From contig JAAVVG010000011.1 of the NCBI GenBank assembly GCA_012976225.1, positions 806,001 through 870,000 of the forward strand: 64,000 nt of DNA, read 5' to 3'. Position numbers and translations under genes: made by a program. The DNA comes from Golubevia sp. BC0850 (lineage: Eukaryota > Basidiomycota > Exobasidiomycetes > Golubeviales > Golubeviaceae). The notes under the pieces were generated by a model, which made no database searches, was not told the DNA's origin, and saw only the letters and a list, made by a program, of their open reading frames with translations. Shown piece after piece: positions 36,573-48,068 of this stretch. The stretch's first letter is position 1. Each line of letters begins with the position of its first letter.

Positions 36573-38638
36573 TCAATTCCCACCTTGTTCTCTTTTCTTC
36601 TTCTCAAAGAAATTTTTTATGTCTTCCTTAGAAACCGCTTCCCCACTCGTAGCGAATTGTCTCAAATGACCAAAGAGATCATCTCTCATTTGCTCATAAG
36701 CTCTCCTGCAAGATAAGAGTAAGAGGGGGGTGAAAGAAAGAAAAGAGTCAGGTTTGCTTCAACTCTACTGTTGGCCGTCATCAAAAACTCACAAAGATTC
36801 GATCGCCTTTTCTCTCGGGAGTTTGGAGAGTGCAGCCATGCCTAGATCGTAAGTGGAGGAACCCGCCGTCGAAGCTCCATCGTTGGAAGGAGTTCCAGAG
36901 CGAGAGAGTGGTGGGACGTAGGTCTCTTCTTCGGCGAGTAGGAAAGGGAGAGAGGCAAAAAGTGGGAGGCACTGGAGGTGAGAAAGAAACATGGAGAGCA
37001 GGTCAATACACCGCCAACAGATTCTGTGTGGCTTCTCAAGCCAATTCATTCACCTCTTCACATCTACAAATCCTGTCACGGAAGTTCTCCGAGAGATAAA
37101 TGTCCAATCTAGTCTCTTGGAGTACTTCTCCTCTTTGATTTGTGGAGGCAGACTTGATCTTGATAGGGGAAGAGGTGGTGGATCCGGGAGGAGGGTCACT
37201 TTTGGAAGCGTCCAAAGCGATAGCAAGAGCTTTGGGACGTTTGCAAGAAGCAGTATTGATGACCGTCGTCAAGGTTGAAGACTCTGCGTTTGATTCCAGA
37301 CGAGGACGCTTTGCTTCTTGAGTGAACTCTGTTTCTTCCCCTGCTGGACGTTTGAGGATTGAGCTAGAATCCATAGAAGATTTCTCTCCCATTTGAATGG
37401 AAGAAGTGGAAGTCGCAGGGAGGATTTCATCAGCAGTCCCATCTTCGATCTCCTCCTTTCCCATACCAAAAATTAGGTACTCCCCCGCCAATGCTTCTTC
37501 TTTGAGACTGGTCTTGTAGCAAAGAGCCAAGACCTCAACTCCGTCCCATTCCATGTTGCTTGTGTCTGGAGGATCTTGCAACTGCTTTAATCCAATTTCC
37601 TTCTCCAAACATCCTGCCCAGCCATTGCTTCCGAAGTAAGATCTCAAGACTTCGTTTCCAGGTTTCCTGACGCAAGAATCACAGAGAAGGTAGTCAAACT
37701 TTTCATGATCGATTAGAGGAGGAGCTTGATCTGAAAGGTCGATAGGATCCTTTGACTTTGAGTCTTCTTTTGAGGTTAGTTCGGAGGATAGAGGTTTAAT
37801 AGGTTTTGAAGGTCTAAGAGAGACACAGGATTCATGAAGCCAATCTTCACAGGCAATGCATTGAAACATAGTCTTAAGAAGAGCGATCGGAAAGGAGAGG
37901 CAAGTCAGAGTGAGAACTGAGTGATAACTCTCCGGGAGTTACTCACCTCCTCTTCCTCTTCCGAATTGTAGGTCTTTCCTCTCTCACAATAGCAGAACAC
38001 TCCCTTGAAGTTCTTCCCGTACAAATTGCCTTCATTCTCGACATCGAACTTGCTCTCTCTTAAATTGCAAGGAGGCGGCTCTGAGGGACCGGCTGGATCT
38101 CTACAGAGTGATCTTGTCCCACAATCACAGGTGAAGTTCCTCTTGTTGAACAATTCAATGAGTTGATGTTCTGTGAGAGAAGGTGGATAGGAGAATCAGA
38201 GCTGTGATGAAGAGCTTGTCTTGGTCCAAGACTCCAAGGTTCTCCATCTAATAACCTTATCATCTTGAATTGTGCGTCATCTCTTTTCCCCCATATATCA
38301 TCTCCTGTCCCCCATCACCTCTTTTCCAGCCTTGTACCTATTCTCAATTCACGCTTGTACTCACCTCCGTGACATTCGACGGAACAACCAGAACAGATCC
38401 CACCTCCCCCACAATCTCGACAAGCATAGACAGGCTGTCTGATACTGCCCATCAGATAGGTGCATTTCCCTAGTTGGAAAGGGATAGCTTCTCTTGCATC
38501 TCTCTCTAACTGAGCTTGTCTGTTGATCAGGTCTTGCGCCGTAAAGTGATCATCTGAGGAGGGAGCTGGAGGTAGAGATGGATCTGGAAGATTGGCTGCT
38601 TGTTTTGCCGCTTTGGTTGGAGAGGGTAGGAGAGACAT
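36573..38638 (-). CDS. UBR7-like protein (UBR box + atypical PHD finger)
   Basis: Five exons (38638-38365, 38170-37947, 37872-37054, 36971-36793, 36705-36573) splice in phase to 542 aa. UBR7 homologues are putative E3 ligases or chromatin readers; plant and animal members act on H2B and histone metabolism. The UBR box is CTYLMGSIRQPVYACRDC, then GGGICSGCSVECHGGEHQLI and CDCGTRSLC. The PHD-like finger is FCYCERGKTYNSEEEEETMF, QCIACEDWLHESC, then LLCDSCV. The segment ENFRDRICRCEECLPLFA is a second Cys cluster typical of the family. A C-terminal helix (RAYEQMRDDLFGHLRQFA) follows. No RING or HECT domain is present. Ser/Thr-rich linkers carry KRP basic patches, so a nuclear site is likely. Confidence 0.93.
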
Positions 38639-39000
38639 CCTCAGTATTTAGTCTGATGACTTGACGACGTTGTCGATTTCTGAAATTTGTGAGTGTCGTT
38701 GTGGGAGACACGAGCCACCTCCAACGCGTCAAAAGATTGGCACGCGTTTGCTCGAACCTCGAACGGGCAGCGCTTCTGGCATGATCCAACGACTTCTTTC
38801 GCATTGGAACAAGACGGAGGAGAGAAATAGAGATGAAGACCTCGATTGAAATGCTATTTACAAAGTCACGGGGGACGGTATGAGGGCAAGCTTGAAAGGG
38901 GTTCATCCCTCGTCTTCCATCAAGCTTTGGCGATGAGATCTCTGAATGTTGATGGCCTCATTAATAATCTGCATCAAATCAAGAATCAAGAATTTTTTTT
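38639..39000. other. Short intergenic region, UBR7 promoter
   Basis: This is 362 bp between the UBR7 ATG and the TBC stop, both genes on the minus strand. It has a T8-9 run near 38992-39000 just past the TBC stop and no gene. Confidence 0.45.
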
Positions 39001-40755
39001 TCAGTCGACGCGCCTCACCATTTCTCCAATCAGTGTCCCTACACCTCTCCTTGCACTCACTCTATCGACATCCAAAGGAGGTAAATTGCTCAACAAACTC
39101 TTAATCTCTGATTGATCCAATTCCTCCAATACATCTTGACAATTGATTAAAATGGAAATACAAACATAAAGATGTAAATCCAATGGATCCTTGACGGCGA
39201 AATATGTATCCCATAACCTCAAAAGATCCTCGATTCTCATTTCTGAAGCCAATAAATTCTGTAACCATGAAGTCGAGAAAGAAATTATAGAGACTGATTC
39301 AGATTCAAAATAACCATAAAGATCTGGAAGAGTTGTTCTGAAAAGGGTTAAGAAAGTTGAAAGTCTGTCTCGGAGTGGGTAGGTTTGATGATGAGTTTCT
39401 GAGAAGGAGAGGAGTTGTTAAGGTTGTGAGATCAATTTGAAAGTTCATTGAAAGAATGATTAAGAGTACAAAAGAGTACTCACCTAACATAGTCATCAAT
39501 CTTTCAAAGGCAAAATACATTCCAGCTTCAACTCTAACGCATTTGACGAAAGGTGAGCATAGATGAATCAACGCAACATGAAATTCTGGGGTTGCAGAAG
39601 TATCCAAATCCAGTTCTGGATCCAGGTTATTCCTTCCAGTGTTTTCTCTTTCACCCTCTCCACTGCCATTATCTTGCGCAAGAACTTGCTCTTGATCAGA
39701 ATGAGAAGAACCTAAAGTCTCACTTTCTTCTTTTAGATTCAAATTCCTTCTACTTTTAATACTGTTATTCCAACTCCATCTATTCAAATAAGCACAGACC
39801 ACATTTTCGGTAGACCTTGTAAATCTCTTTAATTCTTGCGCGGCCAAAGCTTCTGGATCTTCCCAGTCTTCTAAATTCTCCTCGGAATTCTCGGTTGAGT
39901 TCGGATTCGGTGTATCCGATTCAGAGTCATTCTTCAAGCCTGGAAATCTTTCACCAGGATCCAACGGCGTCGATTGGTCGTGTTCTGAGGTGCGAGGTGG
40001 GTTCTTTCGAGCTGAGAAGGGAGAAAAGGGTCTCAGCAAACACTAACGAGCTTTCTGGATGAAGATACAAAAACTCACATCTACCAGCCAATTTATTCCT
40101 CGTCGTTCTAGGTCTGTGAGTCAATCTTCTTTGATAGTATCTCTTGCATTCAACTCGGATTCGCTTTTCGAGGAATGGATGATCTTTGTCTAAACTGTCG
40201 TACTCTAAGAACTTGCTTCTTACTGAAGTCATTTCTTGACCTATTCCAACCGATCAGAACGCATGTGAACGGAAAGAATCAGAAAGGTGGATTACCACAG
40301 AAAACATGAAAGAGAAGGATGGGGAATACTCACTCTTATCATCCGACAAGACTCCTAGTAGATATAGCCAAACCTCCTGTTTGAAGATTCGAAAGATTTC
40401 AAAGATCAGTTCACTCTGAATTCATCGATGAAAGACGGTAAGAGGCAGTCCGTGTCTCTACTGACACCTCGAACCTCTGACTGAACTCCATGTCGCGAGT
40501 AATCCTTGAGCTTCTGAAGGTCTACGTGCCTGTGAAAGAGATCGTAAAGGCTGAAATGATTAATTTTGTCGAACTCCCTCGCGAACTCCCTCGTATCAGA
40601 GAGGTTGACTCACTGCTCTGCGTTCAATAGCTTTGAACAGACGGACGAAGGGAAAAGAAACAGGAAATTAGAAGTCAGCCTCTTTCATGCGGTGGATTCG
40701 ATGGAGTGTCTCGGTTACTTACATCTATATATTCTTCTACAGTAGCACCACTCAT
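39001..40755 (-). CDS. TBC-domain Rab GTPase-activating protein
   Basis: Seven exons (40755-40723, 40630-40614, 40529-40466, 40376-40334, 40240-40079, 40011-39484, 39323-39001) splice in phase to 389 aa. It should stimulate GTP hydrolysis by a Rab in membrane traffic. It starts MSGATVEEYIDLLNAEQ. The TBC domain begins VDLQKLKDYSRHGVQSEVRG and EVWLYLLGVLS. Its second half is GMYFAFERLMTMLDLYGYF, SWLQNLLASEMRIEDLLRLWD, then DLHLYVCISILI. About 140 acidic, Ser/Asn-rich residues are inserted in the domain. The usual IxxDxxR and YxQ fingers are weak here (RVECKRYYQRR; MYFAFERL), so catalytic activity is uncertain. Exon 2 is only 17 nt. Intron 3 has a GTCAGT donor. Confidence 0.85.
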
Positions 40756-41009
40756 TTCAGTGGTAGATTTCGAGAGAGTAGTTGGACGAAGCCTCAAAGA
40801 CTCGAAGGTAAACTGAAGAAGCTTAACAGCCAAGTATAGAGAATTCGGTTCTCGAGCTTGACGGTTTTGATTGTAGAGTGAGATCAACTTATTGAATGAG
40901 AACGCGAGAAAAGGAATTGGCGGTAAAGAAGGTTTGGTCTTTGAAGATGGATCTTTGAGAGCGAGTGAGCGACGAAACTTCTTCTTCCCAAGTAACCACT
41001 GCCATCAAA
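40756..41009. promoter_or_regulatory. Divergent promoter, TBC gene / metallo-beta-lactamase gene
   Basis: 254 bp separate the two start codons. No TATA box is seen. Both genes could use a common promoter. Confidence 0.4.
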
Positions 41010-42511
41010 ATGACCGAAAAACTAGTATCCCTACCAGACGTAGCTAGACTTTCCAGTAGGGTCATCAGAATTCTGGGACAGAACCCAGGAAGATACACTC
41101 TTCAAGGTGAGTTCATTTCCTTTCATTCGCTTCTGTGCCAGCACTTCCCAGTTCCCCGCACCTTCTGACACTCTCACCCTCTGAACAGGTACCAACACCT
41201 ACCTCGTCACTGCCAATTCTTCTAAGCTATCCAAGGACAAACCATCACCTTCCATTCTGATCGATACTGGGGAGGGAATCGATGGATACACGCCTCTCTT
41301 AGAGAAGGTTCTCCGAGGGGACGATCCAGAGAATGCCTCCGGACGCAAATTCATCAGTGACATGTAAGTTGACCAAGTCATGGAGACTAGAGCGATGATT
41401 AGATAGTCCCACTCTTTCCCATCTCTACCTCTTCATTCCATCAGTATCCTGACTCATAGGTAAGGGACGACTTTACCTTGTCACTCTGGGCTCGCTCTAT
41501 CTCACATTCTCTTTCTCTCCTCACAGGCACGGAGATCATGTTGGAGGTCTAGTCAAAGTTCTAGAACTCTGCAATCGCCTTCGAAAGGAGTTCGCTATAA
41601 CTTCACCTCCACCAAGAATCCGAAAGTTCGCAGACCCAACCGATTCGAATCTCACAACTCTTTTGGAAACTGAAAAGGTTCCAGTCTCTCACTACACTCC
41701 CTATAAGGGCTCGGGAAGTAAGAAAGAGATCTTGTTTCCTATACTAGATGGAGACCGAATCTATCTTCCTCTAGGAGAAGAGGAGAACAAGGTAGCCGGA
41801 GGAACCGGAGCTTCAGACAAGGAAGAGGGTGCAACTCTACAAGTTCTCCATACTCCAGGTCATACTTCTGATCACTGCTGTTTCTTAATTCTACAAGAGA
41901 AATCTCTGGTAACAGCCGATCACGTTCTAGGACAAGGAACCAGCGTTTTCGATGATCTGGGTTCATACCTTCGTTCTCTCAAGAAATGCTCCAAAGCATT
42001 GGAAGAATTAGGACCTTCAACTCAACAAGAATGGTGTCAATCAAACCTAGAGAAAGAGAATGAAAATATCCTTTATCCATCTCATGGCCCATGCCTAGAA
42101 TCCGGAAGGAAGACCTTGAAGACTTATGTCAGCCATCGAATGGAGAGAGAAAATCAAGTGTTGGAGTTACTAGGAAAACCCTCTCCAGAGAATAAGATCA
42201 ATCAAGAAAACCGAACTCCAAGTTGGTCAATTTTGGAAATTGTGGAAAATCTTTATAGCTCTTATCCTACTCATTTATATCCTGCTGCTGCTAGAGGTAT
42301 TTTCTTACATCTTCATAAGTTGGGAACTCCAGATCCAGATTTGAAGGAAAGTGTCAAGATTCAATGTTTAAACATCCCTGGTTATGCCAAGAAAGACGGA
42401 GGTTCGGGGTTCCCTAGGATGCCGAATGGTGAATCGGAATGGGCTGAAGGGATGGAAGTCAGATTTGCTTTGAATCGTCAACCTCAAGAACAAGAAGGAG
42501 GTCGATTGTGA
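41010..42511 (+). CDS. LACTB2-type metallo-beta-lactamase-fold hydrolase (probable endoribonuclease)
   Basis: Exons 41010-41106, 41189-41363, 41445-41459 and 41527-42511 splice in phase to 423 aa. Eukaryotic LACTB2 is a mitochondrial single-strand endoribonuclease; here no presequence is clear. It starts MTEKLVSLPDVARLSSRVIR, then QGTNTYLV and ILIDTGEG. The zinc motif ILTHRHGDHVGG lies across a 15-nt exon. Later metal ligands are HTPGHTSDHCC, VTADHVLGQG and YPSHGP. The C-terminal helical part (about 330-423) resembles the LACTB2 winged-helix-like domain. It is about 130 residues longer than animal LACTB2, through loops and a charged tail. The stop is 74 bp from that of the converging decarboxylase gene. 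Confidence 0.9.
41445..41459 (+). other. 15-nt microexon of the LACTB2-type gene
   Basis: TATCCTGACTCATAG is flanked by CATCAG and GTAAGG. It encodes most of I-L-T-H-R, the first half of the zinc-binding HxHxDH motif. The neighbouring exons supply the rest in phase. Confidence 0.9.
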
Positions 42512-42585
42512 TGAGAGATGAATCAGGGAGGTTCTATTTGGTGTTTGTATATTCTCTAACAAAGTGGTTAAATAATTACAGTTTT

Positions 42586-44658
42586 CTATTGGGGTACTGA
42601 ACAAGCCAAACGATTCTTAGCTGAAGTAGAAAAGTGGGCTTCTCCAATCGAGGCAACTTCTTCGATGAGTTCTTCCAGATCCTCCCACTTGGTGGAAGGA
42701 TGTACCACAAGTCTGGCAGAGAGGAGATTTGATGGTTCACATCAGAATCGGAGAGACTCTCGTGCGTTCCTAGACTAGTTTCCTCGCTCAACTCACCTAA
42801 TGAAATCTCCTATTCCTCCTGGCAGAGGAGCAAAATCGACAGCGAATCTTCTCCTCTCTCTGATGGTAGTGTGAACTTTCCTAGTGGCCTCCGAAAGAGA
42901 CCCGACCGAAGCATCTGCTTTCGAAGATCTTGGCCTGAAGCACACCTGGAGAAAGAGAGGTTCTGGAGTTGGACCAAGTTCTAGTCTTTCCGACATATTT
43001 TGAACTTTCTTGACGACTCTTCTTGCTAGATCCATTCCTCTGTCGACATGTTCACCGAAGCCTTCTCTACCAAATTGTAACCACGCCAGAAGCATCTTTA
43101 AACAGTCTCCTCTCCTTCCGCAGCCCATGGTCTTCATTCCCGCATTTTCTTTTAATCCTTTTGAGTGAAACAAATAGCTTGCATCCAGAGCATTGGCATT
43201 GAGAACAGAGCCGGATCGAAATATTAAGAAGGAACATTGATGTGGAACGTTTAATAATTTATGAGGGTTCATAGTAACACTTTGAGCTCTTGAACTACCT
43301 TGCATTAAAGACTTCCATTTGTTAGAAAAGATAACAGGCCCACCCCAGCTTCCATCTATGTGTAACCAAATTCTATGCTTCTCACAAACTTTTCCAATCT
43401 CTTCTAGATCGTCAAAGCTACCCAGAACAGTCGATCCAGCTGTTGCGTTAACGAAAAAAGGTTTCACCTTCGAATCCTTTGAAAGCTCTGAAATCATTTG
43501 CTCTAAAGATTTAGGGTCCATTCTACCAAACTGATTACAGGGGACTTTCCAAACAGAACCTAAACCCAATCCACAGCTAATGGCGGCTTTATCTAAAGAG
43601 TAATGAGATTGCTCGCTAGTGAACAGGATTGGTCTGACTCCTAGAGAGAGAAGTCCTCCTTCTTGATAAGTTGGGAAGACATTGGCAAGACTTGTTTGGA
43701 CGGCTAGAGTGTTGGAAGCACTTCCACCCGGCATAGTTAGTCCGTCTGCTATCTTCTGAAGGGAAGAGAGAACGGAAGCAGAAATGGAGTCAGCGGCCTC
43801 TCACGGTCCAAGTTAAAAAAGTGAGTCTTTTGTTGACTTTCGTGAGTATCTTGCAATTATCTTGAAAGCAACTCACTTCGTCGAAACCGAGCAAGGAAGC
43901 GATCCCAGCCACACATTTCTCTTCGCAAAGAGTCAACATTGGAGAGGCACTCATCACATGGGCGTTGGCATTTATCGCCGAGAGTAGTAGATCTCCCACA
44001 AATCCAATCGGATGAGGCGCTGCGTAGAGCTGTTCATGAAGTAAGGGAGAAGGCAGAAAGAGAAGAAGAAGAGTTTAAGCTTCAGGTTCATTGTTTGAGC
44101 ATTCCTCCAGATTTGATTTGGAGGTCGATCTTGATTCTAGCTCTTCTATTGAAATTGGAGATCTTTACCTTATCCAAGAATCGGCCCTGCCGGACAGTTG
44201 GAAAAAAGGCGAAAGCCAGGGAAGGTCAGTCACTTTTGCCGGGGTCCTTTGCAATCTTTTGGGAATTCTCACCGTCCATGGATTGATGCTGTTATCTAGA
44301 ACTGAACCAAAGGCAGCTAGGAGCTCATCGTGAGGGACAGAAGTCTCTGGCAAAGTCAACTTGACGTTCTCTCGAACTTCCGTGTTGGACTTCCACTTTG
44401 TGAGCAGAGCCTCAGGCTTCTCTCCTTCTCGAATCCCTGCTGAGAATTGATAGATCAGTTTCCACTCTAAGGACTGACAGAGTGAGAGCAGAATAGAAGA
44501 GGAAGGAGTGAGGAGTACGACTCACATTTCAAAACAAGATCTACGGCTGGGAGAAGTAAGGCTTCAACCTGGTCCGATGCTATCTGGCTACTCGTTCCAA
44601 CAGAGTAATCGCCATTTTCAGGGTGCTTTCCATTCTGCTTACAATTCAGTTGAGACAT
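42586..44658 (-). CDS. PLP-dependent group II decarboxylase (glutamate / cysteine-sulfinate decarboxylase-like)
   Basis: Five exons (44658-44526, 44439-44273, 44029-43877, 43755-42797, 42712-42586) splice in phase to 512 aa. Family motifs are LTLPETSVPHDELLAAF, NPWTLYAAPHPIGFVGDLL, GLTMPGGSASNTLA, FTSEQSHYSLDKAA, VNATAGSTVLGSFDDL, WLHIDGSWGGPVIFSNK and the PLP lysine in TMNPHKLLNVPHQCSFLIF. The pattern is that of the GAD/CSAD/GADL1 clade, which acts on acidic amino acids or cysteine sulfinate; the exact substrate cannot be read from sequence. It is likely cytosolic. The ATG chosen (MSQLNC) is the first in frame. The RBM25 gene starts 131 bp away on the other strand. Confidence 0.9.
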
Positions 44659-44789
44659 AACGAGTGGGTGGTCGGGAAAGAGAATAGAAAAGGGAGAAGA
44701 TTCTGATTTCTCTCTTGCCAATCGCCACGCACCAAGCCATCCAACTTTCTTCCTCCTTCCTCTTCCTTCATAAGCTCAACTTTACAAGA

Positions 44790-47238
44790 ATGTCTCGAGG
44801 TAGACACGATTGGCAAAATCAAGGGAATCCAAACATGGCGCCTCTTCCACCAAGGCAAGGAAGAGGTGGAATTGGTTCATCATCTTCTGGACCAAGCAAT
44901 CATGATCTACCTCCTCATATGGCTGCAAGATCTGATCATCAAAACTCAGGATGGTCTAATGGTGATTCTCAAGGTCAAGGTCAAGGTCACGGTTACGGTC
45001 ATGGTGGTAGACAACAGCAACAAGAACAAGCAAGCGGATCTTCCTCAAGCGCAGAAGTAGCAACCACTCTCTTCGTTGGTGGAATCTCCCTTGGAGTCTC
45101 TGATGATGAACTATCTGCAGTCCTAAAAGCTTGTGGTTCGTTATCCAATCTCAATAGAGTCTCTCCAGCTTTCGGTTTCGCTACTTTCTCAGAACCAGAT
45201 TCAGTTCTAAGAGCTTTGGCAGTTTTGAATGGAAAGGAACTTCCTGCTCATGATCCAAAGGGTAAGGATCCAAATCCTAAACCAAAGAAGCTCAACGTTA
45301 AGGCGGATGAGAAGACTAGGAAGTTCCTGGATCAGTATGAGCAGACGTTGATCAAGACTGATGTGAGTGTCGCAGCAGCTGGCAGATGAAGGAGAGGGGG
45401 GAGAGGCCAGAGATGATCCTCATGACCAGAGCTTAATGATCTGGGATTCGCTATCTTGATTTTGAAAATTGAACTTCAATCCTGTCTTGATGGTTCATGG
45501 AGAACAATGCTTGAGGAGGAAGCAAAGCAGAGCCCAATCCAACCACCAACTAACACTTTCCTCTTTCTCTGTTCTCCCACAGCAAGATGCAGAAAGACAG
45601 ACCAAGGCTGCCTCGACAGTTGATTCTCTAATCGAGAACATGTCAGATCCGTCAACCAGACCCAAAGTCTCCTCCACAACTCTCTTTGAAGTTCCAGCTC
45701 ATCTAAGAGATCTAACAGAGGAAGAACTTCCAGAAGAACATCGTGGATCAGTCCTTTCTGAGATTGACAAATTCAGACAGACAAGTCAAGTCAGAGAAGA
45801 AGATCAAAAAAGAAGAGAGATGGAAGTTGAAAGAATTAAAGCTGAAGAGAGAAGGAATAAGGTTATGGAGGAGAGAAAGAAAGCTCAAGCTGAACTGAAT
45901 CCTTCAGTTACTAATGGGACTGGAGTCAATGGATTCGTTGGGTCTAGCTCAAACGGAGCTGATACGGGCGGGAAAGACGAGAAGGATATGGAACCTGAAG
46001 AGTGGGATGAGTTGGAAGAGAAGCGAAGAAAGGAAAGGAAGAAAACCGAATCTATTGGTCAAGGAAAGGAGGTAAGTTTGCCGATTTTTTTTTCAGATTA
46101 GATCGAAAGGAAGTGATACTGACACATTTCCTTACATCCGATCACCAGGCTGAACGTTCCTATCTTCATGCTGAAAGAGGTCGCGTCACTCACTTTGAGA
46201 GATTCGCTGACATCGATTCGAAAGAGAAGACTGCTCAAGAGCAGAGAAGAAACGGAATCTTGAAGCGAAGTGAGGAATACTCAAATGGAAAAGGAGATGA
46301 ATACGAGGAAGAAGTCTTCTGGGTCAACAGGTGAGAACCAAATGTTTGAGGACAGAAGAGTTCTCTCTCTACTACATTCTAACAAACCACGCTGTCTCTT
46401 TCTCCTCGTCTCTAGAAACACGTGGAGGATGCAGAGAAACAAGGTAATAGGACGAGAAAGAGAACAAGATGCTTTGGATAGGGCTGAAGAAGTCAAAGAA
46501 ATGGCAGCCGCTCAAAAAGAGACTGAGAAATTTTTGGCTCAACAGGCAGAAGAAATGGCAGCTCATGCAGAAGAACAAAGGAAAGCTGGTATTTTGGTTC
46601 AAGATAAGACTATGGAACCTTTGAAGATGAAGATCAACGTTGCTCCTACAACTTCTACGACGACGAATCCAACTTCCAAGCCTAATGCTAGTGCTCCAGT
46701 CTTGGGAGAAGCAGCTGAAGATGATTTGACTGCTTCGAGAAGAGGTAAATTAACTCAAATTCAACTAGGTGATGGTCTTACTCCTGAGGAAAGAGAAAGT
46801 AAGAGGAGACAAGCGGTGGACAAGATTGAAAAAGAATTACCTACGGATAGAGATGGCCTTTTGAACATGAATCCTAAATGGGATTGGGTGGATGAAAGTG
46901 TTATCCAATCGAAGTATAGAAGTCAACTTGATGCTGGTATTGAAGAGAGTATTGGTGAGAAGGTTCCAGAGTTGACTGAAGCTGTTATTGAGAAGTTGAG
47001 AGGAAGGAGTAGTGCGAAGGAGATCGTCGAAGTTCTGGAACCGGTGAGTTGAGAGTTGATCTAGGGGAAAGAATCTAGCTTCACAGCTTAATTTGGCTTA
47101 ATTCTGACCAGCTTTCTTTGACTATCCTTTCAATCTCAATTCTAGGTTCTCGCTGAGGAATCGGCAGCTTTCGTTGAACACCTTTGGCGTACTGTCATTG
47201 CTGACTCTCTCGTTTCTGCTGCTGGACTACGAGCATGA
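44790..47238 (+). CDS. RBM25-like splicing factor (RRM + Arg/Glu-rich + PWI domain)
   Basis: Five exons (44790-45362, 45583-46071, 46149-46330, 46416-47043, 47146-47238) splice in phase to 654 aa. RBM25 homologues associate with U1 snRNP and affect splice-site choice. A Gly/Gln/His-rich N-terminus (GQGQGHGYGHGGRQQQQEQ) is followed by an RRM: TLFVGGISLGVSDDEL as RNP2, FGFATFSEPDSVLRAL around RNP1. A long charged helical region rich in Arg, Glu and Lys comes next. The C-terminal PWI-type domain is WDWVDESVIQSKYRSQL, VPELTEAVIEKLRGRSSAKE and EHLWRTVIADS. It is nuclear by family. It is a close neighbour, not an operon partner, of the divergent decarboxylase gene. Confidence 0.93.
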
Positions 47239-48068
47239 TCTTTTCAGTTGTGAGTTTTTCAATGGAAATCAGATGGGACATGGCAGAGCGACCGGACATA
47301 GAAGGACGAGAACATGAGGAGCAAAATCAGATGAGTAGCACTTGAACCTCGGGTTTCTGTTTGCCTTGCAATCGCGAATCATCCGGTATCTTCTCTCTTC
47401 AGTCAGCATGGGGACTTGCAGAACTTTCGGTGAGCTTTTGAGTTTCCAAATTTCGGGCTAATCATTCTCTTTTGCCATCTTGATTCTTCCTCCTTTGTCA
47501 CGGGACTCCTTCCTGTTCAGTTTTCTCTCCTTCGAAAGTCTTTTCCTTACAGGAACCAAAACTTCATCCTTTGGAGTGAGTTCAATAAAAACTAATGAAC
47601 AAAGCTCTTTGTATTTCATATTTCAATCAATCGATCCTTTTTCTCTTCTGCTCTCGTGTGTTGCGTTCACAATTTCTTTGACAAAGTAAATGAGAAACTG
47701 AAAAAGATTGTGGATTGGTTTTGGTTGTTGGGTATCGAGTTTTGGGAGGATTCTGGAAACAAAGGAGAGTAAGGTTTTAATATTAAGGGCAATTCAAAAT
47801 TAGGTGAGATGACAAAAATATGGAAAGATGAATGTGGAATTGAGCTTGAGTGCCAGCTGGTCTTTTCGATGGGGAAGGAGTATCTACGAAGACAAAGAAA
47901 AGGGGGAGATGGGAAAGCCGAATTGAGAATGATGAGTTGGAAGAAAAAGAGACAGCCGAGAAAAAAGGAGTGAGCGACAATGATATTGAAGAAAGAGATG
48001 GACGGGATAGGGAAAGATTGAAGATCTAAGAAGAGGAAAGAAGGGGATATCTTGAGGTTCTTGGTTTC
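47239..48068. other. Convergent 3' spacer, RBM25 / BTB-CAP-Gly genes
   Basis: This 830-bp gene-free stretch lies between two stop codons, probably 3' UTRs. Short frames here are T/C-biased and unsupported. A possible 3' UTR intron of RBM25 starts just past its stop (GTGAGTTTTTC). Confidence 0.45.
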
